A DNA stretch of 64,000 bases from NCBI RefSeq assembly GCF_020880975.1, contig NZ_JAJIWP010000003.1, positions 682,001 through 746,000 on the forward strand, written 5' to 3'. The position numbers and the translations under genes were made by a program. This stretch comes from Mucilaginibacter sp. UR6-1. Its GTDB lineage: Bacteria; Bacteroidota; Bacteroidia; Sphingobacteriales; Sphingobacteriaceae. A model generated the notes under the pieces. That model was not told the origin of the DNA. It worked only from the letters and a program-made list of their open reading frames with translations, and made no database searches. Below, one piece after another: positions 16,446 to 25,578 of this stretch; within the stretch, counting starts at the first letter, position 1; every line of letters begins with the position of its first letter.

Positions 16446-17648
16446 ATGAACCCTCAATTTACATCATATAAAGGTACAGGCATCCGCATGGAGCAAAGTA
16501 TGCGCTGGTTTGGTCCGGCTGATCCGGTTAGTTTGGCTGATATTAAGCAGGCCGGATGTGCCGGTGTGGTAACGGCATTGCACCACATTCCAAATGGCGA
16601 GGAGTGGTCTGTTGAGGAGATCACAAAACGCCGTGAGTTGATAGCCGCTGCCGGCCTTACATGGAACGTGGTTGAAAGCCTGCCCGTGCATGAGCACATT
16701 AAAACCCAGGCGCCAGGATTTGAGGAGTTGATAGACAACTATAAAATCTCTATGTGTAACCTTGCACAATGCGGTATAAAAGTGATTACCTACAATTTTA
16801 TGCCCGTGCTTGACTGGACGCGTACCGATCTGGATTACGAGGTAAAAGATGGCAGTAAAGCCCTGCGCTTTGAAAAGGCAGCCTTTATCGCTTTTGATTT
16901 GTTGATGCTGCAACGCGAGGGTGCCGAAAATGATTATACCGCTGCCGAACTGCAACGCGCCCACCAGCGCTTTGCGCAAATGAACGAGGCCGAAAAAGCG
17001 AAGCTTGCTGCAAATATTATTGCCGGTTTGCCGGGCAGCGAGGAGCATTTTACTATCGAAAATTTCAGGGATGCGCTATCAACCTATAACAATATTAATG
17101 CTGACAAGCTGCGTGCTAACCTGGTTTACTTTTTACAGGAGGTTGTACCCGTTGCCGATGAATGTGGCGTGAAGATGGTGATACACCCGGATGATCCGCC
17201 GTATGCTATTTTAGGGCTGCCGCGTGTAGTAAGCACCGCCGCCGATCTGGCGTATATTTTTAATGCCGTGCCCTCACTAAGCAACGGCCTGTGTTTCTGT
17301 ACCGGGTCATTCGGTGTACGGGCTGATAATGATCTGCCCCAAATGGTGCGGCAATTTGGCAACCGGATAAATTTTTTGCACCTGCGAAACGTTAAACGGA
17401 ACGAATACGGCGACTTTTTTGAGGATAACCACCTGGAGGGCGATACAGATATGTACGCGGTAATTAAAGAGGTGGTGCAGGTAATTAAAGAAAGGAATAT
17501 CGCTATCCCCGTTCGCCCGGACCACGGGCACCAAATGCTGGATGATCTGTATAAAAAAGTTAACCCGGGCTACTCCGCCATAGGCAGGCTCCGTGGTTTG
17601 GCCGAAATTCGCGGACTGGAGCTGGGTATTTTACGGAGTTTGGTATAG
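16446..17648 (+). CDS. uxuA: Mannonate dehydratase
   Basis: A 400-residue UxuA enzyme that dehydrates D-mannonate to 2-keto-3-deoxy-D-gluconate in glucuronate catabolism (EC 4.2.1.8); cytosolic and dependent on Fe/Mn. Recognised by [20 protein letters not shown], the TIM-barrel segment [14 protein letters not shown], metal-site stretches such as [23 protein letters not shown] and FLHLRNVKR, and the C-terminal [13 protein letters not shown]. Its length fits the family (about 390-400). Partner genes uxaC and uxuB are not in the window. It ends 16 bp from the convergent S10 gene. Confidence 0.95.
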   Translation: MNPQFTSYKGTGIRMEQSMRWFGPADPVSLADIKQAGCAGVVTALHHIPNGEEWSVEEITKRRELIAAAGLTWNVVESLPVHEHIKTQAPGFEELIDNYKISMCNLAQCGIKVITYNFMPVLDWTRTDLDYEVKDGSKALRFEKAAFIAFDLLMLQREGAENDYTAAELQRAHQRFAQMNEAEKAKLAANIIAGLPGSEEHFTIENFRDALSTYNNINADKLRANLVYFLQEVVPVADECGVKMVIHPDDPPYAILGLPRVVSTAADLAYIFNAVPSLSNGLCFCTGSFGVRADNDLPQMVRQFGNRINFLHLRNVKRNEYGDFFEDNHLEGDTDMYAVIKEVVQVIKERNIAIPVRPDHGHQMLDDLYKKVNPGYSAIGRLRGLAEIRGLELGILRSLV

Positions 17649-17663
17649 CAAACAGGCTAAAAC

Positions 17664-19136
17664 CTAATTTAAAGTTTGGTTATAAAATGCCCGGCTATCA
17701 GCCTCAAAAACAGTATTAACCGCATCATCAATATAAGGCATATGGCCTGATTGGTAATAGTGAGCATTAACCCGTTTTTTAAATGCGTTATTGGCTGATA
17801 GTTGCTTTAACGATGCGTTTACCGTAGCTACCGGTGTAGCCAGATCATAATAACCGGCCACTATGTTTACCTTTAGCTCTTTGTGCTTGTTAAGCAAACT
17901 GGTTAAAACAGGCAACACATTCAAATAACCACTCTCGGCATCGGGGCCGTAATTCCAGTTAGGGGTTGCTGTGGTAGCCAGGTAGGGAAGGTTGTTATGG
18001 TAATTCAACACATCCTCAACATAACCTTTAAAAGCCTGCGGAAAAACCGCCCTTAACCTCGCCGAACTTGGGTCGGCCTGGTCGGCTTCGCCGCTTGCGC
18101 GCGCGTCAAATATGCCAACACGATTGTTGTTCAAAACCAGGCGGGTAAATACATGGTCGGGTATCCTGCCGTTAAGGCGGCGTATGGTGTGTTCGGGCAG
18201 GCCGGTAATTAATCGTAATGTATCGGCAATGGGCTGTGTTATGGTATCGCCGGAGGCCAGGAAACTTTTGTAAGTAGTGTTGCCGAATGCGGTCGCCTTT
18301 TTATAAAGTTCATTAGCAGGTAACGCCTGCCACTCCGGGTTTAAGCGTTTATGATATTGCGCTGCCAGCGTGTAGCTTGGCAAGTATAGCGGGTAGGCTG
18401 CTGTGTTTTTATCCTTAAAGCTAATCAAACGGTAATTCAGCGCGGGCGAGATCAGCGTAAGGCCTGCAACCTTAATATGCTGCTCATCGCCCAAATATGC
18501 TGCCAGGCCTACGGCGCGTGCGCCGCCATAGCTTTCGCCGGTTAAAAATACGGGGCTTTGCTGTCTGTTGTTAGCGGCAAGGTATTGCTTTATAAAGTTG
18601 CCTATTATCCTGATATCTTCATGATACCCATAAAACCGGCGGGCATCGGTACCATCCGCGGGGCGACTGTATCCTGTACCAACGGGGTCAATAAATACCA
18701 GGTCGGTAAAACCGAGCCAGGTGTTTTGGTTAGGCTCATATCCGGCTTTGCCAGGCACGCTGCGCACCGGCCCGAAAGCGCCCATGTGCAGCCAGATGGA
18801 TGACGAGCCGGGGCCGCCGTTAAATACAAAAGTAACCGGGCGCTGCGCTTTGCCGTTGTTTGCTTTGTACGCGGTATAAAAAATATGAGCGCCAAATTTA
18901 CCATCATTTGTTTGCAGGTAACCTGCCGTAGTGGTATAGTTTAACTGTTGGCCATTAACAATAATGCTATGGTTTGATATTACGGCGTTCAACGCTTTTA
19001 AACCGGCTTTTTCGGCAAAGGTAGCATTGCGCGATGCGGCGCCCCACGAGCTGAAAAGTGTAACCGCGATGGAGGCTATCAGAACAAGCGCAGCCAGGCG
19101 AAAAAGATGTAAGTGTAGACGGGAAGAAGCGAACAT
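17664..19136 (-). CDS. Serine carboxypeptidase-like (S10) exported peptidase
   Basis: A 490-residue alpha/beta-hydrolase-fold peptidase of family S10, which removes C-terminal residues from peptides. The N-terminal hydrophobic signal is LAALVLIASIAVTLFSSWG. The oxyanion region FNGGPGSSSIWLHMGAFGP, nucleophile elbow LTGESYGGARA (Ser202), acid Asp in AGYYDLATPV and the His in QSGHMPYID are all present. It is probably periplasmic. It stands alone between convergent uxuA and the divergent GH92 gene. Confidence 0.9.
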   Translation of the reverse strand: MFASSRLHLHLFRLAALVLIASIAVTLFSSWGAASRNATFAEKAGLKALNAVISNHSIIVNGQQLNYTTTAGYLQTNDGKFGAHIFYTAYKANNGKAQRPVTFVFNGGPGSSSIWLHMGAFGPVRSVPGKAGYEPNQNTWLGFTDLVFIDPVGTGYSRPADGTDARRFYGYHEDIRIIGNFIKQYLAANNRQQSPVFLTGESYGGARAVGLAAYLGDEQHIKVAGLTLISPALNYRLISFKDKNTAAYPLYLPSYTLAAQYHKRLNPEWQALPANELYKKATAFGNTTYKSFLASGDTITQPIADTLRLITGLPEHTIRRLNGRIPDHVFTRLVLNNNRVGIFDARASGEADQADPSSARLRAVFPQAFKGYVEDVLNYHNNLPYLATTATPNWNYGPDAESGYLNVLPVLTSLLNKHKELKVNIVAGYYDLATPVATVNASLKQLSANNAFKKRVNAHYYQSGHMPYIDDAVNTVFEADSRAFYNQTLN

Positions 19137-19464
19137 GGAAAAATATCAGTAAGTTTTTATAATGCTAAATATGCTGTTTGGCAGATGCCGGGGGGAATTA
19201 ACAACAGCAACACATGACCCCTTGACAAAGAGGCATTCGCATTATTGAACCTATGATATTTTGAGTAGTCATATCAGATGCAGCAAATGTAATGGGCAAA
19301 ATCCATAATTCAAAATAAATCTATTAAAATTATAGACTTTGTAGAATATTGCTTTTGGGTTTTATTGCACCGTCATCAATATTTTACGTTGAAGATGATG
19401 GTTTTAAGGATGATAGCAGTATTTTAGGGCGAATTAAACTATACGGTCTAACCAATCACTTTTT
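19137..19464. other. Divergent intergenic region
   Basis: 328 bp between the start codons of the S10 peptidase (minus) and the GH92 mannosidase (plus). It must hold both promoters, but no convincing TTG-N19-21-TAnnTTTG pair stood out to me. No hairpin terminator, repeat or small gene was seen. Confidence 0.5.
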
Positions 19465-21735
19465 ATGAAATTTATTAAAGCCGGCATATTAACATTATGT
19501 GCCGTAAACACGGCGTTTGCACAAAATGCCGACCTGGTGAAGTATGTAAATACGTTGCAAGGCACCAATTCTGAACACAGGCTAACCCGGGGGAATACTT
19601 ATCCTACAACGGCATTGCCCTTTGGTATGCACACCTGGACACCGCAAACCGGTAACAACGGCGATGGCTGGAAGTACCAGTACAAAAAGGAAACCATCCG
19701 CGGCTTTCAGCAGGCGCACCAATGCAGCTCGTGGACGAATGATTACTGCGTTTTTTCACTGATGCCGGTAGCCGGTAAACTGGTGGTGAATGAGGATGCC
19801 CGCGCGCTGAAGTTCAGCCATGCCAATGAGGTGGCCAAGCCAAACTATTACAAGGTTAAGTTTGATAACGGCATCACTACCGAAATATCACCATCCGAGC
19901 GTGGGGCGCACCTGCGTTTCAGCTTTACCGGCGAGGGTGATAACTTTTTGGTGCTGGATGGCTATACCGAGGAAAGCGACATCAAGATCGATATAAAAAA
20001 CAAAAAGATAACCGGCTGGGTACACAACGGGCGCGGCTTAACCGATAATTTCAAGAGCTATTTCGAGGTGATATTTGATTCGCCGATAGTAGCCTGCGGT
20101 ACCTGGACTAAGGAGAATGATAAGATCAATCCGTCCGAAACGGCTATCCAAGGCAAAAAGGTAGGCGTTTACGTACAGTTTAAAAGCGGTAAACGCTCGG
20201 TGCAGGCCAAGGCGGCGTCATCATACATAAGCCCCGAGCAGGCCGACCTGACACTGCAACGCGAACTGGGCAAGGATAAAAACCTGGAAGCTACCAAACT
20301 TGCCGCCCAAAAGGTATGGAACAAGCACCTGAGCCGTATTTTGGTTGAGGGCGGTACCGAGGAAGAGACAGCGACTTTTTATTCCTGCTTTTTTAGGGCG
20401 AGCCTTTTTTCGCGCCAGTTTTTTGAGTACGATAAAAATGGAAAGCCTTATTACTTTAGTCCGTATGATGGTAAGGTATACGAGGGTTATATGTATACTG
20501 ATACCGGCTTTTGGGATACCTTTCGTGCGCAGTTTCCGCTAAATGCTTTAATGTACCCTAAAATGCACGGGCAATATATGCAGGCCATGCTTGCCGCTTA
20601 TGATCAATGCGGATGGCTGCCGTCATGGTCATTTCCCGGCGAGGCGGGCAGCATGATCGGTAATCACGCCATATCATTATTTGCTGACGCCTGGGCAAAG
20701 GGCATCCGCACGTTCGATCCTAAAAAGGCGCTGGAAGCCTACCGCCACGAGGCATTTAACAAAGGCCCGTGGGGCCCGGCCAACGGTCGTGATGGCTGGA
20801 AGGAATATTTTGAGCTGGGCTACGTGCCTTATCCAAAATATCGCGAAGCAACAGCCAAAACTTTAGAGTATGCTTATGATGATTTTTGCGGTTACCGGTT
20901 AGCCAAAATGACCGATAACCCGTTCTATGAGGGCATCTTTGCCCGCCAGATGTATAACTACAAAAATGTATTTAACCCAACAACAGGTTTTATGCAGGGT
21001 AGGGATAACGATGGCCAGTGGTCTGCTAATTTTGACCCGATAGAGTGGGGCGGTCCGTTCACCGAAGGCGCGCCGTGGCATTGGGTATGGTCGGTTTTTC
21101 ATGATATTAAGGGCTTGACCGGCCTCATCGGCAGCGACCAGAAGTTTGTAGCCAAGCTCGATTCGGTATTTACCGAACCCAATAAGTTTAAGGTAGGTAC
21201 CTATGGTGGCCCGATACATGAGATGACGGAGATGGCACTCATCAACATGGGGCAGTACGCGCATGGCAATCAGCCTATACAGCACATGGCCTATTTATAC
21301 AATTATGCCGGCCAGCCCTGGAAATCGCAATATCACTTGCGCAACATCATGAGCAAATTGTACAATGCGACCGAAGATGGTTATCCCGGTGATGAGGACC
21401 AGGGGCAAACATCATCATGGTACGTACTGAGCGCGCTGGGTTTATACAGCGTTTGCCCCGGAACGGATCAGTACGTGGTAGGCAGCCCGGTATTCAAAAA
21501 AGCTACCATCACGCTGGAGAACGGAAAAAAATTCGTGATCGATGCTGCCAACAACAGCCAGGCAAATGTATACATACAATCAGCCAAACTGAACGGTAAG
21601 AATCATACGCAAAACTATGTTACCTACGGTGATATTAACCAGGGTGGCACATTCAGTTTAACGATGGATAGCAAACCGAACACCTCGCGGGGTATCAGCG
21701 AGGGTGATAAGCCTTTCTCGCTATCATCAAAATAA
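19465..21735 (+). CDS. GH92 family alpha-mannosidase
   Basis: A 756-residue exported GH92 enzyme, a Ca-dependent exo-alpha-mannosidase acting on alpha-1,2 and related mannosides of N-glycans or yeast mannan. The signal peptide is MKFIKAGILTLCAVNTAFA. The N-terminal beta domain starts YVNTLQGTNSEHRLTRGNTYP. The (alpha/alpha)6 domain carries DTGFWDTFRAQFPL, LPSWSFPGEAGSMIGNH, EGAPWHWVWSVFHD and GDEDQGQTSSWYVLS, which matches the usual GNEDxGQMSAWY catalytic and Ca-binding region. Its length is normal. It is monocistronic, with a terminator directly after it. Confidence 0.95.
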   Translation: MKFIKAGILTLCAVNTAFAQNADLVKYVNTLQGTNSEHRLTRGNTYPTTALPFGMHTWTPQTGNNGDGWKYQYKKETIRGFQQAHQCSSWTNDYCVFSLMPVAGKLVVNEDARALKFSHANEVAKPNYYKVKFDNGITTEISPSERGAHLRFSFTGEGDNFLVLDGYTEESDIKIDIKNKKITGWVHNGRGLTDNFKSYFEVIFDSPIVACGTWTKENDKINPSETAIQGKKVGVYVQFKSGKRSVQAKAASSYISPEQADLTLQRELGKDKNLEATKLAAQKVWNKHLSRILVEGGTEEETATFYSCFFRASLFSRQFFEYDKNGKPYYFSPYDGKVYEGYMYTDTGFWDTFRAQFPLNALMYPKMHGQYMQAMLAAYDQCGWLPSWSFPGEAGSMIGNHAISLFADAWAKGIRTFDPKKALEAYRHEAFNKGPWGPANGRDGWKEYFELGYVPYPKYREATAKTLEYAYDDFCGYRLAKMTDNPFYEGIFARQMYNYKNVFNPTTGFMQGRDNDGQWSANFDPIEWGGPFTEGAPWHWVWSVFHDIKGLTGLIGSDQKFVAKLDSVFTEPNKFKVGTYGGPIHEMTEMALINMGQYAHGNQPIQHMAYLYNYAGQPWKSQYHLRNIMSKLYNATEDGYPGDEDQGQTSSWYVLSALGLYSVCPGTDQYVVGSPVFKKATITLENGKKFVIDAANNSQANVYIQSAKLNGKNHTQNYVTYGDINQGGTFSLTMDSKPNTSRGISEGDKPFSLSSK

Positions 21736-21753
21736 AAAAGTCTGTAAAACAAC

Positions 21754-21788
21754 AAAGCCTCCCGGATTATCACGGAGGCTTTGCTGCT
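21754..21788 (+). terminator. Terminator after the GH92 gene
   Basis: Stem AAAGCCTCC (21754-21762) / GGAGGCTTT (21774-21782) with a short T-poor tail, so termination may be partial. Confidence 0.65.
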
Positions 21789-21802
21789 TTATACTTACGG
21801 TT

Positions 21803-21988
21803 TTATACCGCTTTGGCCTTCGCTTTTTCTAAAGCGTCCTGGCCGTATTTTTTTAAATTGTCTATTAAATCCGGTGCTTTGTCTAAAACATCGTCTACTA
21901 CTGAGCGGCCATTGGCGTCGCGTTTGGTTAGGTAGCTTACGCCATAAGCTACGGCTGCACCTAATGCAATAAATTTAAGTATGTTCAT
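21803..21988 (-). CDS. Small membrane-associated hypothetical protein
   Basis: 61 residues: a hydrophobic N-terminal helix (MNILKFIALGAAVAYGVSYL) followed by an amphipathic charged helix rich in Asp and Lys that ends DALEKAKAKAV. This is the shape of the YtxH-like small stress proteins of Bacteroidota; that assignment is tentative. It lies 47 bp downstream of the clpP stop on the same strand, so it may be co-transcribed. Confidence 0.7.
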   Translation of the reverse strand: MNILKFIALGAAVAYGVSYLTKRDANGRSVVDDVLDKAPDLIDNLKKYGQDALEKAKAKAV

Positions 21989-22035
21989 GGTATTTATCTG
22001 TTTGTTGCAGAGATATGTACAAGGATGATGCCATT

Positions 22036-22725
22036 TTATTTTGCTTCGCCCAATATTTCATCAATTACACCAAACTCTTTAGCCTCATGGGCTATCATCC
22101 AATAATCGCGGTCTGATACCTCATGCACTTTTTCATAAGTTTGGCCGCTATGCGTAGCCACAATAGTGTACAGATCCTTTTTGATCTTGGCTATTTCCCT
22201 CGCGGTAATCTCAATATCGGCCTGTGTACCCTGCACCCCTCCCGATGGCTGGTGCAGCATAACCCGAGAATGTTTGAGGGCGGCACGTTTTCCCGGTGCG
22301 CCTGAACATAGCAATACGGCCGACATGGATGCCGCCATGCCGGTGCAAATGGTTGCTACATCAGGCGATATAAAGTGCATGGTATCATAAATGCCCAGCC
22401 CGGCGTAAACCGATCCGCCCGGTGAATTGATGTACAACTGAATATCCCGTTTGGCATCGGCTGATTGCAGGAAGAGCAGTTGCGCCTGGATAATATTGGC
22501 GATCTGATCGTCAATCGCTGAGCCTAAAAAGATGATACGGTCCATCATCAACCGCGAAAAAACATCCATTTGGGCTACATTAAATTGCCGCTCCTCCATA
22601 ATGTAGGGGGTGGTAGCCACCGGTAGCTGCATGGTGTTGATGTGGTTGATATAAGCATCAACCCCTGATTTTTGCACACGGCGGTGCCCTGCCGCATAAC
22701 TGCGGAATTCGTTAGTGTAATTCAT
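22036..22725 (-). CDS. clpP: ATP-dependent Clp protease proteolytic subunit
   Basis: A 229-residue ClpP serine protease subunit, which forms the tetradecameric degradation chamber with ClpX or ClpA/C ATPases. Visible features are NSPGGSVYAGLGIYDTM (oxyanion Gly-rich loop), catalytic Ser133 in GMAASMSAVLL, catalytic His158 in VMLHQPSGG, and the Asp in SDRDYWM. It has about 30 more N-terminal residues than E. coli mature ClpP. The usual tig/clpX neighbours are absent, so it may be a second copy. The gene is preceded by a repeat element. Confidence 0.93.
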   Translation of the reverse strand: MNYTNEFRSYAAGHRRVQKSGVDAYINHINTMQLPVATTPYIMEERQFNVAQMDVFSRLMMDRIIFLGSAIDDQIANIIQAQLLFLQSADAKRDIQLYINSPGGSVYAGLGIYDTMHFISPDVATICTGMAASMSAVLLCSGAPGKRAALKHSRVMLHQPSGGVQGTQADIEITAREIAKIKKDLYTIVATHSGQTYEKVHEVSDRDYWMIAHEAKEFGVIDEILGEAK

Positions 22726-22755
22726 AATGGTGTGTGTTTACTTGAATCTTATAGG

Positions 22756-22841
22756 TTTGTCATTTCGACGAGGTACGAGGAGAAATCTGTTGCTTTGTAA
22801 TGAACGCAGACAGATTTCTCGCTATCGCTCGAAATGACAAA
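22756..22841. repeat. Inverted-repeat element of the TTTGTCATTTCGA type
   Basis: The left arm (22756-22790) begins TTTGTCATTTCGACGAGG and the right arm (22810-22841) is its imperfect reverse complement ending CGAAATGACAAA. Both arms contain AGAAATCTGT. The loop is about 20 nt. It lies between the clpP start and the end of the small sigma-partner gene, in a spot without coding potential. It resembles the dispersed intergenic repeats found in many Bacteroidota. Confidence 0.8.
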
Positions 22842-22858
22842 ATATTTTATTGTTTGGG

Positions 22859-23125
22859 TTACTTAAAAAGCCCTATCACCCGCTTAGCGAACGTGCTATG
22901 CTGTTTACTATTAAAAAGTGTTTGATGTACCGTGTCTATCTCGGCACGTAATTGCTCGCGGCTGTATTGTTTAATCAATTCAACGGCCTGTCGCTGTGCA
23001 TTAACATTAGTAAGCATATTTTGGTCAAGCAGCATACGGGCTTCAAAAAGCAGCTTATCGCCGGTTGGTAGTTGGCCGGTGAGGTACTCCTCGGTAAGTT
23101 TAATGTTATTCAATAAAGTCCGCAT
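22859..23125 (-). CDS. Small protein coupled to the ECF sigma factor
   Basis: An 88-residue soluble, mostly helical protein starting at the ATG complementary to 23123-23125 (MRTLLNNIKLTEEYLTGQL). It overlaps the end of the sigma factor gene by 20 bp, so it is probably translationally coupled. The EYLTGQLPTGDKLLFEARM segment resembles the helical N-terminal region of anti-sigma factors, but there is no transmembrane helix or zinc-binding His/Cys set. A cytoplasmic anti-sigma role is inference. The longer frame to 23209 lies inside the sigma gene and is rejected. Confidence 0.75.
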   Translation of the reverse strand: MRTLLNNIKLTEEYLTGQLPTGDKLLFEARMLLDQNMLTNVNAQRQAVELIKQYSREQLRAEIDTVHQTLFNSKQHSTFAKRVIGLFK

Positions 23126-23642
23126 ACTGTAGTGATTTTTGTTTAACGGTATCGCGCACTTTTTCGAGGCACTTATATTTTTGTACGGTGGCCGAGCGCG
23201 CACCCGCATAGCCGAATGTAGTGGCTATCTCCTCCGCGTCCAGCTTATCATAATAAAAAGCCTTCAGCATATCCATACACTTTTTGCCGGCTGTAGCCAG
23301 GTAGGTCAGTATCTTATTAGTTGATGGTTGTGCTGCATCTTCACAGTTGGTAAAGTCAGCATCGTTATTTAAAGGCGCCTGTTTGCTTTTGTTACGATAG
23401 CGTTGCAGCCACATATTGCGGGCTGTACCATACAGGTAGCCATTTTCAGTAGTGCTGATGGTGTTATCGTTTACCAGTACCTTTTCATAATAAGCTATCA
23501 GCGCATCCTGAAAAACATCCTTAGCCTCATCAAAGCTGCCACCCATTTTACTTACATAGGCCGCCACCGCCGGAAAGGCGCTTTGATACAGGCTGCCGAA
23601 AAGCTGCTCCCGGTTTTGAGCTGTGTTATTGAACGCTGCCAT
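23106..23642 (-). CDS. ECF-type sigma-70 family RNA polymerase sigma factor
   Basis: A 178-residue ECF sigma factor from the ATG complementary to 23640-23642. Region 2 is seen in KDVFQDALIAYYEKV and GYLYGTARNMWLQRYRNK (the -10 recognition helix). Region 4 has DAEEIATTFGYAGARSATVQKYKCLEKVR (helix-turn-helix). The linker is Asn/Asp rich. It directs a specific regulon, probably an envelope or stress response, which cannot be identified here. An earlier in-frame start at 23681 is possible. It is followed by an overlapping small gene that may encode its regulator. Confidence 0.9.
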   Translation of the reverse strand: MAAFNNTAQNREQLFGSLYQSAFPAVAAYVSKMGGSFDEAKDVFQDALIAYYEKVLVNDNTISTTENGYLYGTARNMWLQRYRNKSKQAPLNNDADFTNCEDAAQPSTNKILTYLATAGKKCMDMLKAFYYDKLDAEEIATTFGYAGARSATVQKYKCLEKVRDTVKQKSLQYADFIE

Positions 23643-23827
23643 ATTTTCGCTTTTTATAATGATGTGTAAATTACCGGCCAACTATCACCCGCTAATTTAA
23701 TTTTTTTTGACCGGCATTTAATTCGCTGCCCGCACTATGCCCGTTATTTTACATTTAATTTAACAATAGTTGCTTAATATTGCATGTTGAAAAAGCAGGA
23801 CACCATCACACCATTGCTCCTCCATAA

Positions 23828-25435
23828 ATGAAAAAACTTACTGAACAGAATGCCGCGCGGTACACCCTTGTGTTTATAGCCATCACCTTTGTTGTGCGAA
23901 TACTTATAGCAGCCTACACCGGTTTGGGCATTGGCGAATCATACTACTTTCGTGGTGCTTTGAGCCTTGAGCTAAGTTACTTTGACCAACCGCCCTTGTT
24001 TTTTTGGCTAAGCTGGTTGAGCATAAAGGTATTAGGTTTGAGTACGTTCGCGCTCCGTTTTCCGGCGGTAATATTGTTCGCGGGTACAAGCTGGTTCTTG
24101 TTTTTGTTGTCGCGAAAGTTGTTTAATGCCAAGGCCGGTTTTTGGGCAGTTGCCATCATGAATTTGAGCGCGGTATTTACCGTGGCCATTGCCTGCTGGT
24201 TTCAGCCCGATGCGCCGTTAATGTTCTTTTGGATGGCGGCGGCATACTATATAGCCCGCGTAATGGATATTAACCAGGATCAGGCCTCATCGCGCAACGC
24301 ATATATGGGATGGCTTTGGGTTGGGGTATTGATGGGTTTGGCTACGCTGAGCAAGTACCATGTGCTTTTCCTGTTCGCGGGTGTGTTTATGTTTGTGGTA
24401 GCTAACAAAAATCAGCGCCACTGGCTGCGCCACCCGGGGCCGTACCTGGCTGTGCTGTTAACGTTGATCATCGCCTTCCCGGTTATCTGGTGGAACTATA
24501 AAAACGACTGGGCATCATTCGTTTTCCAGGGCTCACGCGCGGGCGATGGCGGTGAATTTAAACTGCACCCCGAATGGTTTTTACGCAGCATTGGCGGGCA
24601 GGCCTTGTGGCTGCTGCCATGGGTTTGGGTGCCCATCATCAGGCAATTCATCCGTTCGTATAAGGAGCGTAATACTTCTTTATCATACAGCTTTGTTTTC
24701 TGGACATCGGTATTGCCTATCGTATTCTTTACCGTGGTTACCCTTTGGGCCGACTTGCAATACCATTTTCACTGGCAGGCACCCGGCTACATGATGCTGT
24801 TTATGCCTTTGGGCTATGTTATCGACAAAAATTTGAACGGCGAGCCTAAACAAGCCCGCTCTACACGCCGCTGGCTGCGGTTCTCAACCGGGTTTACAGT
24901 TATTGTTATTACGGTATTGAGCTTGCACATGGTAACCGGTTTTTGGCAAAGCTACGGCCCTAAATGGATAGTAGGCCTGGCCGGTGATACCGACGACCCG
25001 ACCATACAAGGAATCGACTATGATGATATTTACAAGCGCTTTGAAAAAGAAGGCTGGTTTAATAACGACCACCTGTTTGCAGGTGCGCCACGCTGGTGGC
25101 TAACCGGTAAGGTTGACTGGGCGCTAAAAGGCAAAAAAGATATTATCTGCTTTAATAACGATCCGCGAAATATGGCTTTTCTGGTTGATCCTAACAAGTT
25201 AAAGGGGTACGATTGCGTAGTAATAGGCCAGCGCCACCAGGTAAATGTAGATAATGATGTAAAACCGTTTTTTGATTCGGTTGAGCAACTGCCTGATATT
25301 GCCATTATGCGTAACGGGGTGGATGAATTACACCTGCAGGTATACTATTGCAAAAATTTCCATGTACCGGCACAGGAGCGTAATGATTTGCCGCTGTACA
25401 AACAGTTGACAGGCAGGCCGCCGTTTGGGAAGTAG
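23828..25435 (+). CDS. Glycosyltransferase family 39 (ArnT/PMT-like) membrane protein
   Basis: A 535-residue polytopic membrane enzyme of the GT39/ArnT type that transfers a sugar from a polyprenyl-phosphate donor to a lipid or protein on the outer face of the inner membrane. At least ten hydrophobic segments lie between residues 10 and 370. The first periplasmic loop contains GIGESYYFRGALSLELSYFDQPPLFFWL, where acidic and DQPP residues match the family's metal and donor site. The C-terminal approximately 150 residues form a periplasmic domain. The acceptor is unknown. The gene is monocistronic and ends in a GC-rich hairpin. Confidence 0.88.
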   Translation: MKKLTEQNAARYTLVFIAITFVVRILIAAYTGLGIGESYYFRGALSLELSYFDQPPLFFWLSWLSIKVLGLSTFALRFPAVILFAGTSWFLFLLSRKLFNAKAGFWAVAIMNLSAVFTVAIACWFQPDAPLMFFWMAAAYYIARVMDINQDQASSRNAYMGWLWVGVLMGLATLSKYHVLFLFAGVFMFVVANKNQRHWLRHPGPYLAVLLTLIIAFPVIWWNYKNDWASFVFQGSRAGDGGEFKLHPEWFLRSIGGQALWLLPWVWVPIIRQFIRSYKERNTSLSYSFVFWTSVLPIVFFTVVTLWADLQYHFHWQAPGYMMLFMPLGYVIDKNLNGEPKQARSTRRWLRFSTGFTVIVITVLSLHMVTGFWQSYGPKWIVGLAGDTDDPTIQGIDYDDIYKRFEKEGWFNNDHLFAGAPRWWLTGKVDWALKGKKDIICFNNDPRNMAFLVDPNKLKGYDCVVIGQRHQVNVDNDVKPFFDSVEQLPDIAIMRNGVDELHLQVYYCKNFHVPAQERNDLPLYKQLTGRPPFGK

Positions 25436-25446
25436 ACCCCTCCCAA

Positions 25447-25470
25447 CCCTCCCCGAGGGGGAGGGCTTTT
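25447..25470 (+). terminator. GC-rich hairpin after the GT39 gene
   Basis: CCCTCCCC (25447-25454) pairs with GGGGAGGG (25458-25465) over a 3-nt loop, followed by CTTTT. The sequence is also a short relative of the repeat at 63354-63442, so it may be a repeat remnant serving as terminator. Confidence 0.65.
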
Positions 25471-25578
25471 ACATATTTGAGGAGTGATGGTAAAAGGGTT
25501 TATCATATTGCCAAAAACATTTAATGCCTTACTCGGCAAATTACGCTACTTTGGTTTTTTATTAACCTTTGCTAAAAA

